A stretch of DNA of 64,000 nucleotides, taken from Anthopleura xanthogrammica. Taxonomy: Eukaryota; Cnidaria; Anthozoa; Actiniaria; Actiniidae. This document shows positions 12,546-24,604 of the stretch, piece after piece. Below the pieces are notes generated by a model. That model saw only the letters and a list, made by a program, of their open reading frames with translations, was not told where the DNA came from and did no database searches. The stretch lies in contig OZ025213.1 of assembly GCA_964019055.1 (NCBI GenBank), positions 12,620,202 through 12,684,201 on the forward strand. The letters are read 5' to 3'. The position numbers were made by a program, and so were the translations under genes. The stretch's first letter is position 1; every line of letters begins with the position of its first letter.

Positions 12546-15500
12546 TTAAGGTTTCACTCTCATTTCTATGTCAGTGTTACTTTTGCTCTGGTGGTTCTTA
12601 AACTCTTCCAATGGCGTCGAACTTAGTTCACCGAACGAAAGTTCTAGACTATTAGAGGGATTTGTGTCATTTATACCATTAGAAACAATTTCCTCTTGAT
12701 GTAAAATGGTCTCATTACGTATTCCCGATTCTATGTCAACGGAATTGGATCGACTCTTTATCGACTTTAAGTCATGTGAGATTGTATGCCTTCTTCTGCT
12801 CTGAGAACTTTTAATTCTTAGGAATTTCTTCTTGAAAGGCATAGTTTTATTTCTGCTTTCAGAGTTTGTATCTCTACAAATCTGGTGTTTGGTGCTATCT
12901 TCGACTTCAGGGTCTTCATCTTCCGTCTCCATGGAATAATTTTCGATGCCATTTGTAAGCATGAAAGCATCTCCTTCCATAAAAGACTCAGCCTCGATAC
13001 CGTGTTCCCATTTATCTGCGCCCTCGAGCTCCATCTCCAGCGGCATGCGTAAAGTAATGAATCGATTGATAACTACTAGTAAGATATATGTTACAGGGGC
13101 AGCCCATGCAGCAACACTAACAACTGCAAGAAGCTGAACACCCAGTTTCTTCCAGCTTCCTCCTTTCAAGACTCCGTAGTCTTCTGAGAGGTTCTCGAGG
13201 GTGTCTTTTTCGGCAAATAGACCCACCGCGGTCAGTCCCCACACGGAGGCGAAAAAATGTGTAGGGACGCAACCGACAGGGTCGTCGATGCGTAATTTAT
13301 TCAGCATGGTACATCCCATGCAGGCAATGCCGCCGCCGATGAAGCCTATGATGAAGCTCTCCCAAGGACGGGCAACAGCACATATTGCTAGAATGAAATA
13401 AATGAGAATAGATAGATAAAAAAAAAATCAAACGAAAAAACCAACACCACACCACACCACACCACACCACACCACACCACACCACACCACACCACACCAC
13501 ACCACACCACACCACACCACACCACACCACACCACACCACACCACACCACACCACACCACACCACACCACACCACACCACACCACACCACACCACACCAC
13601 ACCACACCACACCACACCACACCACACCACACCACACCACACCACACCACACCACACCACACCACACCACACCACACCACACCACACCACACCACACCAC
13701 ACCACACCACACCACACCACACCACACCACACCACACCACACCACACCACACCACACCACACCACACCACACCACACCACACCACATCGAACAGTATATA
13801 TCAGTTAATATACATACCAGTAATGCTTACAAGTCCTCCCAGGATTCCTGTGGCGAATAGATCTATCAAAAGCTTGTCGTTGTATGCGATATAGCTGTGG
13901 GTGAAACACATGGACAGTTGATTAGCATCAAACAGTCGCGCGCTGATATATCACTTTGATAACGAATCAATTCAGCCCGAGGTCCCTTGGAGAAAGCTCT
14001 GTTGGATGGCAAACAAACTTGAAATGGAAAGTATCTTATAAGGGAAAAAAGTATTTTAGGCAAGGTTTTGGATATGACAAAAATAATCCAGCAAAAGTTC
14101 TTTAAACAAAGAAAGCCCGAATTTTTTTTGCCCTCCAGTAACAGTCTCGTGATTGTATCTTGCAAATGACTTTTCATAAATTAGGATTGTCTCATTTCAA
14201 AGAAAGTAGATAAAAGAAAATATTTTGATTTGCCAGTTTTAATAATATGAGTACAAGATTGTGTTTATATCATTGGCTGCTCACCTGTACAACATGCCGA
14301 ATATCCCTCCGCCTATTGAACCATTCAGGGTAACAACTGCTGACCTGTAAACATAAAAATATTTAAAAAAAATATTGTTTAGGTTTTACAGTGAGGACAC
14401 TCGAACCATGAACACTTGATATTTTTATATTTTTTATTTTATGAACTTTCTAATGCTTCAAAACTTTTGAAAATGAAGCACTGAACTCAAATAATCTTAT
14501 TGTTCAAAATAAATCATATATATTTCCAATCGATTCACACAAGGGATAAAGGAGAAAAAAAATATGAAAAAACCTCAAAGTGTTCACGGTTCGAGTGTCC
14601 TGACTGTAACTGCGCATGCGTGGATCCTTACTTTTCCATGTAAATAAGAGGACAAACAAACAAACAAAACAACAAACAAACAAAATCAACGACCAAAAAA
14701 CCGTGGCCGCCATGTTGTTTGACATAACCAGATCGAGACCAAATTGTTTGTTAAAGTCAAGTCATCCAACACGGCGGCTATGACGTCATATGCACTCCAA
14801 GAATAATTGGTTGTAACTCTTTTCCATTTCTGACCATATGGCTCTTCCATGAGTATTTATTGTTTTTTTCGCTTTACAAACCAAATTTGTGCACTTTTTC
14901 ATACATATAGGATGAACTGAATTGTTTTGAATCCCAAACCATATGATGTTTCCCAAATTATCATTTTTCCCTCCCAGTCAGTGAAAGGTTGTGTGAAAAC
15001 ACACAAATCTATATAGACCCCTTGCAGCACGTACGTCGAAATGCAGTTCAATTTGGAGGACAAACCAATAGGTTTCCAATTCTTCATAAGCCTGGAAAAT
15101 GATGTTTTACATCATCCGGCCGTACAGAAGAATTTTTGTCCAGCTAACTGAAACCCAATGGGATTTAGAAGGAATTTAATATGTTTACTAACCTTGAAGC
15201 TAGTTTCCATTTTGCACCAGTGATTCCAAAAGTGCTTCCACAGTTGAACCCCAGCCACCCCCACCACAACATGAAAGTACCCAACAGAACATTAGTCGGG
15301 GATGCCATCACAAGCTTGTTTGGATTGCCCTTCTCGTCATACCTTCCAGTCCGTGGCTTCAGCATCAACGTAGCAACCAAGCCGCTGACCCCTCCTACCA
15401 AGTGTACCGGGCCACATCCTGCTACATCGACTACGCCCAACTCCTTTAACCATCCATTTTCTCCCCATATCCAGTGGGCGGGGAAACAGAAGGCAAGGGT

Positions 15501-16320
15501 GTTGACGAAGGAGAAGAGAGTATAAGCTTTGAGGTTCACTCGTTCTGCCATTGCACCTGAGACGATTGTGGTGGCTGTTGTAGCGAATGACAACTGGAGA
15601 GCATATAGAAGATAAGTTTAGTATTTTGAGGGAAATCAGTAAGCTGAACACCGTGGAATAGAAAGAGAACTAGCGAGTAAACTAGTCTGAGCTGCGTCGG
15701 TGTATAATGCTTAGAATATGATGGATTATATGTAAACTGAACACCGTGACACCGTCGAATAAAAAGAAAACTAACGAGTAAACTAGTCTGAGCTGCGTCG
15801 GTGTATAATGCATAGAATATGATGGATTATAGGTAAGTTGAACACCTTCGAATAAAAAGAAAACTAACGAGTAAACTAGTCTGAGCTGCGTTGGTGTATA
15901 ATGCATAGAATATAATGGATTATAGGTAAGCTGAACACCATGGAATACAAAGAAAATACATATTCTAGCTCTTACCTGGAAAAAGTACTTGGCAAACACT
16001 TCACCCATTTCGCTCTCATCAGCATCAGTTAAAAAGTACCCAACTCCACAGAAGGGATTGCTACCTTTACCTTCTCCAAAACTGAACGCAAAACCAAACA
16101 ACCAATACGACAAACCACCATAGATCACATCTACAGCGTTCTTGACCATGATGTTCGTCTCATTCTTCTTGGATACCATGCCAGCTTCTAGCAGGCCGAA
16201 ACCTGATTGCATGGTAAAGATGATGAATGCACTTGTCAGGATCCATGTGGCGTCGTCCGGGCGAATGATAGTTTCGTTCATCGGAGGGGTTATAGTTGTG
16301 TTAGCTAGACTGGAATTCAT
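12546..16320 (-). CDS. Ammonium transporter, AMT/MEP family (paralogue B)
   Basis: This is a second ammonium channel, on the same strand as paralogue A and 6.7 kb upstream of it in transcription order. Exons are 16320-15976, 15593-15193, 14344-14285, 13894-13818 and 13387-12546, giving 574 residues. The pore histidines are H179 (VHLVGG) and H338 (VPTHFFASVWG), with the signature aspartate at D171. The 60- and 77-bp exons are the same size and phase as in paralogue A, which shows common descent by duplication. It differs by having an intron after FFQ (residue 115) and none after LFAE. The acidic, Ser-rich C-terminal tail of about 170 residues is not conserved with A. The ATG follows directly on a TTACAG acceptor, so the 5' UTR is spliced. 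Confidence 0.93.
13443..13785. repeat. Pure pentanucleotide array (ACCAC)n in AMT-B intron 4
   Basis: About 340 bp of uninterrupted 5-bp repeats (around 68 units). It lies in the intron between the [11 protein letters not shown] exon and the RPWE exon, the same intron that bears (CCATA/CCATG)n in paralogue A. The purity suggests recent expansion. The Val-Val-Trp-Cys-Gly frames on the minus strand are spurious. Confidence 0.97.
14703..14785. repeat. Short foldback sequence with CCGCCATGTTG arms
   Basis: Two imperfect arms of about 20 bp (GTGGCCGCCATGTTGTTTGAC and GTCATCCAACACGGCGGCTA) face each other across about 37 bp inside an AMT-B intron. It may be a decayed foldback element. Confidence 0.4.
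15011..15085. mobile_element. MITE family 1, truncated copy
   Basis: Begins TATAGACCCCTTGCAGCACG and contains CAATTTGGAGGACAAA and GGTTTCCAATTC, which matches half of the palindromic element found complete at 36.8 and 39.8 kb. The other arm is missing. It lies in AMT-B intron 2. Confidence 0.75.
15639..15945. repeat. About 93-bp tandem repeat, three copies, AMT-B intron 1
   Basis: Three copies of a unit containing AACTAGTCTGAGCTGCGT and ATAATGCATAGAATATGATG. The second copy carries an extra short duplication, ACACCGTGACACCGTCG. Confidence 0.9.
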
Positions 16321-19300
16321 CTGTAAGATAAGGTTTTATAGTTCATATTCTCTTGGTTCTAATAAATAACGTGAGTAAAAGGATAAAAAACTGAACTGAT
16401 TGAAAACTTGACCGATATTCGACTGATCTTGTGAATCTTGAAACTGAAACTTATGTGCAACGATTTGACACAAGTTTTGCCTAACGTTTTGAAAGTGTAA
16501 CATCATAATTATCTCGTGAAACCTTGCTGAGAACGTTTCACAAAAGCAGAACTGAGTAGAACCGTGCTTTGAATTCGTGCACCTGAAATTTTTCACGAGG
16601 CAAATTTTAAAATGAAATTTGTGATACTAACTATGTAGAAGAACCTACCTCTGACAACTTAGTGGTGCAGCAAACTGAAGATAATCTCGAAGCAGAGCGA
16701 AGAATGAAGAGCTAACTTAAAAGGAGCGCCAAAATTATACTCAGAACTTTGTCGGCAAGAAGCCAAGCACCTAGTAACATTGATATGAGATCTGTAAGAA
16801 AACAAAAAAAGCAGCTGAACAAACGCTTTACTATCACTAACAGTACTATTAATACCAGACAAAATAAACAAAAAAAAAATTTACCTAAGAACCGAAAAAT
16901 TACCAATCACAATTAAAAATAATAAGTTATAAATATAATTGCAAATATAACTAAAGATAATGAAATTTTATTAGTGATATATTCTGGCGAGAAGGAATTA
17001 TGTTAGTGTGTTACATGTTTTTGCTTTTTTTCGTTTTGAAAAAAGTTTTGCAGACGAACTATAATTCTTACTCAGTCGTGCAAAGGAAGGAGGGATCTAC
17101 TGCTTTCTATGGAAGAAGTTTAGCTTAATCTGGAACTGATTTGTATGCATTTTGTATACTCAACTTTGCTGGTACAGCTTTCTTGGTAAAAATGTTCGAG
17201 AAACGTGGAACTTCTTTCTCGTGAAAATAAAAGTTTTACTACATATCTGGAGAAAGTTCCTAATAAAATTTTCACCTTACAGGTTGAAAACCTTGGAATA
17301 TTTTCATAGTATAGAATCTCACTGCTGTGTAGGTTGCATTTATTTTTCAAAACATCGAAGCCACTTGCTGCGAACTTTAGCTCCTCGATTTATGAATTAC
17401 AATTCGGCTTCGAAAGTGTAGAAAGAAGAAGAACGAAAAGCAGCTGCCTCCCGAGCAATAAGAAATTAGTATTATTTCACCTAGTTATTGTTGATAAATA
17501 AATCACGATTATTTAAGAGCTAGACTGTGCTAAGTTTTCACAAAACTGGAAAATATATTTTAAAGTTTGAACCATATTTTTTTCTACAATATTGTTTATT
17601 TTGCCAGTAAAAATAATTGAATTTTTAACCGGCATATTTCAAACCTTTTTCATAGAACTTGAAGAAGCCTTTCTAGTGTCTTTACATGTAATTCCTCTGC
17701 AAATCCTCAGTCTTTTGTACGGGTTAATTTACGAAGTAGTTAGAAGTTCAAGTCCTAAATATTTAAAATAAAGTCGAACAGTCTTCTCTTTTCAAAGAAG
17801 TATTAATCTTATGTTGACAAAGGTTTTGCAAAGAAAGAAAAGCGAAGACGAAAACAAATGAAAATTTAACGTGAAGAAGCAGAAAAGCCGCCTGATCCGG
17901 CTTTGAATAGTGTAAGAGCATCTTTTTCTTCTAATTATTAAAGGCTAATATTCATATCAAATTTTACTTCATCAATTCTAATAAATATTTTCAGCGTTTG
18001 TGAGATCTTGTTCTAATTTTTATTTACCAAAAACAAAAGCAACAACACATTAGCTTCAAAAAATATTCCTGAAAAAAACAACCATGACAGTTATGGATTT
18101 ATCGAAACTTATAAACTTTACTGTTGGAAAAAAAATATATATCTGTCAGAAGAACGATATGTATTCATGTCAAATTTGACAGAAATACCACGTAAAAAGG
18201 GGAAAATAAGAAAGGAAAAGGAAAATGCCAGTTGTTCAAGCACTGAATTGGATAATTCAAGATACGTAAATGAAGTTTTAATTTTTCATGAACATTTTTC
18301 ATGAAATTTTCTGTTTCGTTTTCTGGAGCAACTAGGCCGACCATACACTTTTCTATCTTACATTCGAAAGTCGTACGTTTTGACAATTTTCAGAGCTTGA
18401 CTTTTGAAGACCTAAATGAGCATATAACGGCCTCTAACCACAGATAAATGGTTTCTAAAAAAGACACGAAAAATGCTAAAAAAATGTTTAGCAAAAATGC
18501 TAAACTGAAACTACAACAGGCGTCAAATTTTAGCAACATTTTCTTACTAGCTCGTTATGTTTCGGCGTTTTATTCCACACTCCAACTGAAGTCAGAATTT
18601 ACTTCCTTAAACTTACCGGCAGACGAGTCCTTTCTTGAATATTTTTCAGGTAGCCTAAATAATTTTTTCTTTCTTTACATCTGCCGGTTTTGACTTCAGT
18701 GATAAAACGTTGTCCGGGCGACGAACTTTACCAAAACAAATATCCAGTAAAGGAGAATTTTTCAATTAAAGAGTTTGGTCTCATAGCGAGAGCAGAAACT
18801 CACTAAAATTACTTACTGGAGATGTATATACAATCAGTACTCTCGTCAACGGGTTCCGTTTAAGAACTATTTAAAAATCCGGAAATATTGCTGTTCTCCA
18901 ATAAATAATATATACGCTTATTGCAATTCATTAAAAAAAAAAAAATGTTTATCGATGTTGTCATTGTAGTTTGAATGGGGGGTAAACCTGATCAATAGAA
19001 AATGTTTTTGGTGATAATTATGACGAATATACCACCAAAAATCTGCATGTTTGATTATCAATGAATTGTTTAATATCTTTTATGATGTTTGCATATCAAG
19101 TAAGTATTGTTTTATATGCCGTAGGCTTGAAATTCTTTGACTCGAAAATCAGAGTTTTGAAGTTCACTTCCGCCTGGTACAATAATATTTACGAAAATAT
19201 AAACTTAAATAAATAGTATTGGACATTTCTTCTTCTTTTATTTTATATTTATGCAGCCCAATGTCAACTCCTGCGCATGCCAAATTCAGAATCTCAAAAT

Positions 19301-22300
19301 ATATAGGACTTTTATTCAACGTTAAAATTTTCTTAAGAAAAATCATGAATCATAAAAGCAAGGAATAAAACTGAGTCGTGCTGCTGAGCTGTCTAACGCG
19401 CATTATTAATCGTAAAAAATTGTATCACTAACATTGTTTGACTTTTACATATAAACTATGGATGATATTACGATTAAACATGATTATCGTCGAAAATATA
19501 TAACAAAGTAATCTAGCTACGAAATGGTTTTGATGACTATCCGTTGCTTTTGAATGTTTGAGTGGTAAGATGTGTCTCGTAGGAGCCAGTGATTTCAATC
19601 GTGAAGCTAAAGTATACTAAATACCGGGAAACCGGCCGCCACAAACAAATTTGGGGAAAAATAAATAAAAATAAAAGATAACTCACCTTGGCGAACGAAA
19701 AGGTACTTCAAGTGAAACAAGTTCGTTTGACAACAGTCTGAAAATTAAATAAAATAGAATGTTTTTTTTCCTGGTGTTGTTTTGGGATGAGAATACAATA
19801 TGCCACGGATGAAACGGGGAAGTAAAAAACGAAATAGTTTGAATATAATTGTGGCCAAATATCAACCAAAAATGACGAAAGTAAGGAAAGGAAAGGGAAT
19901 TAAATTACAATAAAATGTAGGCCAAAATTCCACCACAAAAGCTAAGCGGATATCATGTGAAGTTTCGTTCATGTTTAGATTCAAATCCAAGAAAAATTAT
20001 TTTTGGATCTGAATGAAACTGGTATGGGACTTTCGCCACCTTACCGTGAAATGTCGGATATCAATCTCGACCCCAAAGCCTGCGTTAATCTCTCGAGAGC
20101 GTCCTCAGTTCTATTCAATCATTTCCAAAAAGCACGAGTTCCAAAGATTAACGGTTTTATCTGAGTCTCTAAAGAGTGAATATTCATGTATTTTTTCAAT
20201 ACTGTGAACAAAAACATATGAACGTGGACCGGCAAAAAAGTGTTAGCTTTGAAAGAAGTTCTCCACCTCTTTGCGCATGCGTCGTAGAGGTGCTAACGAA
20301 GAGAAAAAAATTGAGCTCAAGGAAAAAACACGGACTGCCTTTAAGCAATGAAAAGAGGTCTTTAAAATAAATTGAGGTTATTATGTGGACTGAACATCAA
20401 TTCTATTGATAATGTCCAATTCTAAAATACCTGGAATTCATATTTTTAGATGGAAAGATGTTCGGGACATTTGTCATTTTTTTAAAGTGTGAAATAGCGT
20501 GGTATAAATCATTTTTGGCAGTTTTGAGGAAGATTGCTCAACCCTTGTTTGACGTGATAAATGCTAGCACAACTTCGAGGGCTTGTACCGAATTCTACCT
20601 GAGATAAAGCTGTTTGAAACGTTTAATCGGAAGTGGTGGACTATCTCATTCGTCAAACAAACACAAAATCACCAAGTTATCGATCAAGATTAGGGGTCAA
20701 TATTTCAACAAAAGAGCTCGCTGATTAGAAAACCCACACTGAGAACTGGTGAAATTGTTATGATATGGAAGCAAGGAGCCGGCCTCTTGGAAACTTTGAC
20801 TTGAAATTACAACCGTTCTAAGATAAGCCTTGATGAAGTGCTGTCCCAGATCGATAGGTTGTATTATATAAATTTGAAGGTGAAAAAAATTGTTCAAATT
20901 AAAATACATTAAGTATTATTCTAAACACTTAAGTAAGCCATTTCTTTTTTTGTGTGCTCTCTTTCGCTGTGGTTTCGCTCGCGGCCATGATTTTTCTTCA
21001 TCCAAACTTCCTGTGGATTTTTGCGAAATTTTCATTTTCAACTTCATATTTTATTACCAAAATTTTTTCGCTTTCCTGAAAATTATTTCCCATGTAGACC
21101 CGCTTTGTAATCAATATAGCCGGCAGAATAACACTGTTGCCAATATTAATATCATTATGAATATAGTAGTTCCACATTTCTCATAATTTTGATTCGGCCG
21201 CGGTCATCATAATATCATATATACAATTAAATATTTGTCTTACCTCTCAATCAGGTGCTGCGAGAACAGACCTCGGTAAAATAACACTGAAACCCGAATA
21301 TAATTGTCATTTGAACTGTTACTTCTTCCCAGCACGAACTATTTCCTTTCAGCAAAAAAACTGTTCTAGTAGTTTCATGTATATTTGAATGAATTCCCTT
21401 TGTCAGCAAAACTTATCGAATTTAGGAACTTCTTCGCTTCTATGATACTGATAGTTGCTCTTTAGCTCTCGCAAGGAGCAACAACAAACTACTCAGCTTC
21501 AACGTTTTCGCTCGTTTCAAAAAAGGCTCATTGGTCCTTGAATCTGTATCCGTTGTGTGAGCCAGGACACTTCTTTCTCTGTTGAGCTGAGTGAAGTAGT
21601 TAAAGAGATTCTCCAAAGAATTCGTACTCACAGTGTCTGGTTAACACTGACATATATTAATAAATATAGTGGACAAAGATTGAAAATTTTCGCAAGGCAG
21701 GTGAAACAGGTGAAAGGTTCGCTTCCTTTTGATCTGTTTTCATGAATACGAATATAATTTATTAAGTCGATTGGTGTTCTTTCCCGCGTAGGGTTAGCAC
21801 TAGCTTCGGGCAAATGAAAGACAGATGTCAGTTGCCGGCCTCTGAACCGGCACAGAACACTGACTTTTCGTATCAGCCAGTAAAATGCCACGGCTAAAAC
21901 ACCCAAATCTTTTCTCTAAATAGAACGCTTTTGCACTAATTAACTCCTGGAAAAATCATCGCGTATGAGAATCGTATGTCCTGTCTACCAAAAGCTGTGA
22001 AAAATGTCTACAAAAATTACAAATTTGGATTATTAGATTTTTCTTAATTAACAAGTATATATGGATAGAGAGACTGGTCAATTTATTTTAACTATATCAT
22101 TTCCTTGAGGACCAAGATGTCAGTAGGAATGATAGTTGTCTTTCTTCTGACATTTTTCTAGAGTGTCCTTTTTCACTTTTGGTTAAAATTTATCATATTG
22201 GGTGCTATGTTTTGTGCAACTCTCCGAATCCAGAGAGCTAGAATAGAGCTCTGAAATAAATTCCACTTAACTGATTTAACTTCAAAAATAACTGGTATAT

Positions 22301-22586
22301 AATCCTTCTGAATTGGCACTGGTCTGCACCACTGATTAAAAGCCAGAGATGGTTCCAGTTTTTTTCTAGACTCATTAATTTGGCAGCTTCGGAAATCCTC
22401 AATGTTACGTGATGTTTGTTTTCTGTTGCAGAGCTTGTCATTGAGTGATTTAATAAGGAGATCTTTGAAGCATATAGAAATTAACTTACTTTATTAGCGC
22501 TAAAACGGTTGATGGATCGAACAACCCCGCGAACAACTTCTGGGTGTGGAAGTCTGAAAGTAGAATTGTAGAGACAGCTAATCTTA
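16321..22586. other. Gene-free interval upstream of AMT-B
   Basis: No coding gene recognised. A possible non-coding AMT-B exon ends at 16649 (donor GAG|GTAGGT on the minus strand), at low confidence. The rest is AT-rich sequence without visible repeats or RNA genes. Confidence 0.4.
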
Positions 22587-22629
22587 TTATTGTATAATGT
22601 GTTTGATAATGAATGCAGACAAAAATAGA

Positions 22630-22922
22630 AAGATAGGTAGGGGAGGGGCGATTAGTAGAAAGGTAGGAAGGTATAGAAAAGTAAAGCTTGGTAGATGGGT
22701 AGATGGGTACGGTAGATAGGTAGATGGGTAGGTAGGTTGTAGGTGGGTGGGTAGGTAGGTAGGTGGGTAGGTAGGTAGATTGGTAGGTAGGTAGATGGGT
22801 AGGTAGATTGGTACATGGATAGGTAGGTGGTAGGTGGGTAGGTAGGTAGGTATATGGGTGTGTAGGTAGGTAGATAGGTAGGTAGGTAGTTGGGTAGGTA
22901 GATTGGTAGTTGGTAAATAGGG
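22630..22922. repeat. Imperfect tetranucleotide array (GGTA)n with GGTG/GATA variants
   Basis: About 290 bp dominated by GGTAGGTAG runs mixed with GATGGGTAGATTGG variants. The minus-strand open frame (Leu-Pro-Thr-Tyr repeats) is an artefact. Confidence 0.9.
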
Positions 22923-23037
22923 AGGGGATTTCAACTTTCCTATCTTTCCTATTCCTTTACGACCTATTGTTTTTCGTGTTAATTCCTTTACTTACGATCT
23001 ATCAACATACTTATCTAAGATTCTTTCTCCTTTAACA

Positions 23038-23300
23038 GGTCGTTCCAGTTACACCGTCCCCAACTCAGTGAGGTTCGTCCAAGAGAACAAGGGTCTTACC
23101 ATCCAGGAGCACGAAGCCATGGTATTCTTTGATGTTGAATCGTTGTTCACCAACGTACCCACTGAAGGTGCCTTACAAGCCGCCCTCCACAGACTTCAAG
23201 CAGACGACACTTTACCATCTCGGACCAGCTTAATCCACATATTTCATGTACCAAGGATCCTTCTATAAACAACAAGAGGGTGTGGCTATGGGTATATAAC
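23038..23300 (+). pseudogene. Penelope-like element reverse transcriptase fragment
   Basis: The translation contains MVFFDVESLFTNVPTEGAL, which I recognise as the catalytic-core region of Penelope-like (or closely related) reverse transcriptases. After a gap and frameshift near 23,230 it continues as YFMYQGSFYKQQEGVAMG, the next conserved RT block. The residues normally between these blocks are missing, and the sequence stops right after GVAMG, so it is a broken internal piece. Family assignment is from memory of motifs. Confidence 0.7.
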
Positions 23301-24143
23301 AGACGCACCATCCAGTCTAAACCATCGCCTGATGTCCCATTTTAACGGACATCAAAGTTCGCAGAACCCTGTATTTGTCCTTGGTCAAGTCCCAGCTTTG
23401 CTACGCTACGATGGTTTGGTCGCCGCACCAGGTCGCGCTGAAGGCTAAAATCGAGCGCGTCCAAAGGCGGGCAACTAGATGGATTCTTAGGACAAGATTA
23501 GGTGACACCACCTATAAAGAACGCATGCAACTTCTCCATCTGCTTCCCTTGTGCTACGACAGGGAAGTCAAAGACTTAATATTCTACTATAAAGCTCTTT
23601 ATGGACACATTGACTTTAACATTCGTGACTTTGTCGCCTTTAGTACGCATAGTAATATACGTAACTGTAGTAATCCTAGCTTAATGCTCAAGGTTCCTTT
23701 CTGTAACTCTAATACTTTTCAGGCCTCATATTTTAATCGCATTGTTAAACTTTGGAATCCCATTTGTAAATCTTCTCCTTCCACATGTTTTTCTAGTATT
23801 GCTACCTTCAAAAATCACGTTTTAGTACGCTATTTTAATTTACTTGATTCTGTTTTTGATATTGACAGGTCTTGTACCTGGTCTGCATTTCGAGAATGTC
23901 CCTGTCATAGAGGTTAACCCCATAAAGTACACTAGTTTTATCTTAATGAACTTATTTTTCCATTCTTATTTTTTATATTTACGTACAATGTTATATTTTT
24001 GCATATATTTTTACGTTTAATTATTTCAAAATTTCATGAGGTGGTCACCTCGCATGGGTCTCGTGTCCCGTTCGTGACTCTCCTTTTAGGGTAACTACTA
24101 GTTATTTTATTTAACACATTGTTATATTAGTTCCCAATAAAGC

Positions 24144-24174
<31 letters not shown>
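23300..24174 (+). mobile_element. 5'-truncated non-LTR retrotransposon (LINE) with poly(A)
   Basis: The C-terminal end of a LINE reverse transcriptase is intact to its stop at 23917. The blocks TDIKVRRTLYLSLVKSQLCY and VQRRATRWIL, then KLWNPIC, are typical of the region after the RT palm in CR1/jockey-like elements. A 3' UTR follows, with AATAAA at 24136 and an uninterrupted run of 27 A at 24148-24174. The intact frame and pure poly(A) suggest a fairly recent insertion. No target-site duplication was found by eye. Its 3' end is about 430 bp upstream of the V-ATPase c start codon. Confidence 0.8.
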
Positions 24175-24176
<2 letters not shown>

Positions 24177-24604
24177 CTAGCATCTTGTAATCGAAACGCC
24201 GTGGTCCTCAAATAAGTATCATTTCTTCGTTCCTATCTTTGTTGAGAAACTGATAACTCGGGCCATTCAAAAATTAATGTATTGGAATTCATGCATCTGG
24301 AGTTTCGGGAATTTCCCCCGAAATCGCATCATTTCCTTGACCGTTGGGTTGCCTGTGTGGCATATAATTATCGGAATCCCGTCGTCAAAATTTCCGAAAA
24401 GAAAACATGTGGCGTGAGTGGCCGTGAGTTATCGTGGCGTCGTCGGTAAACTGGGACAGAGCGTTTCGATCAAACCTCGGGAAAGTCTCGTGACATCACC
24501 GCTCGTGTACGTTTCCGCCATTTTGATCATCTTCACTGATTCATCTACTTTACCCAGAATTGGGCGGTGTTTATCTTAAGTAAAACTCTTCAAATAGCTT
24601 TAAA
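24175..24604 (+). promoter_or_regulatory. Presumed promoter and 5' UTR of the V-ATPase c gene
   Basis: Gene-free DNA between the retrotransposon poly(A) and the start codon. It is more GC- and CpG-rich than its surroundings and includes TTCCGCCATTTTGATC, which resembles a reverse YY1 motif. No TATA box is evident. Confidence 0.4.

Noticed and set aside
13297..13787. Val-Val-Trp-Cys-Gly repeat protein on the minus strand
   Set aside because: It is the translation of the intronic (ACCAC)n array joined to an AMT-B exon.
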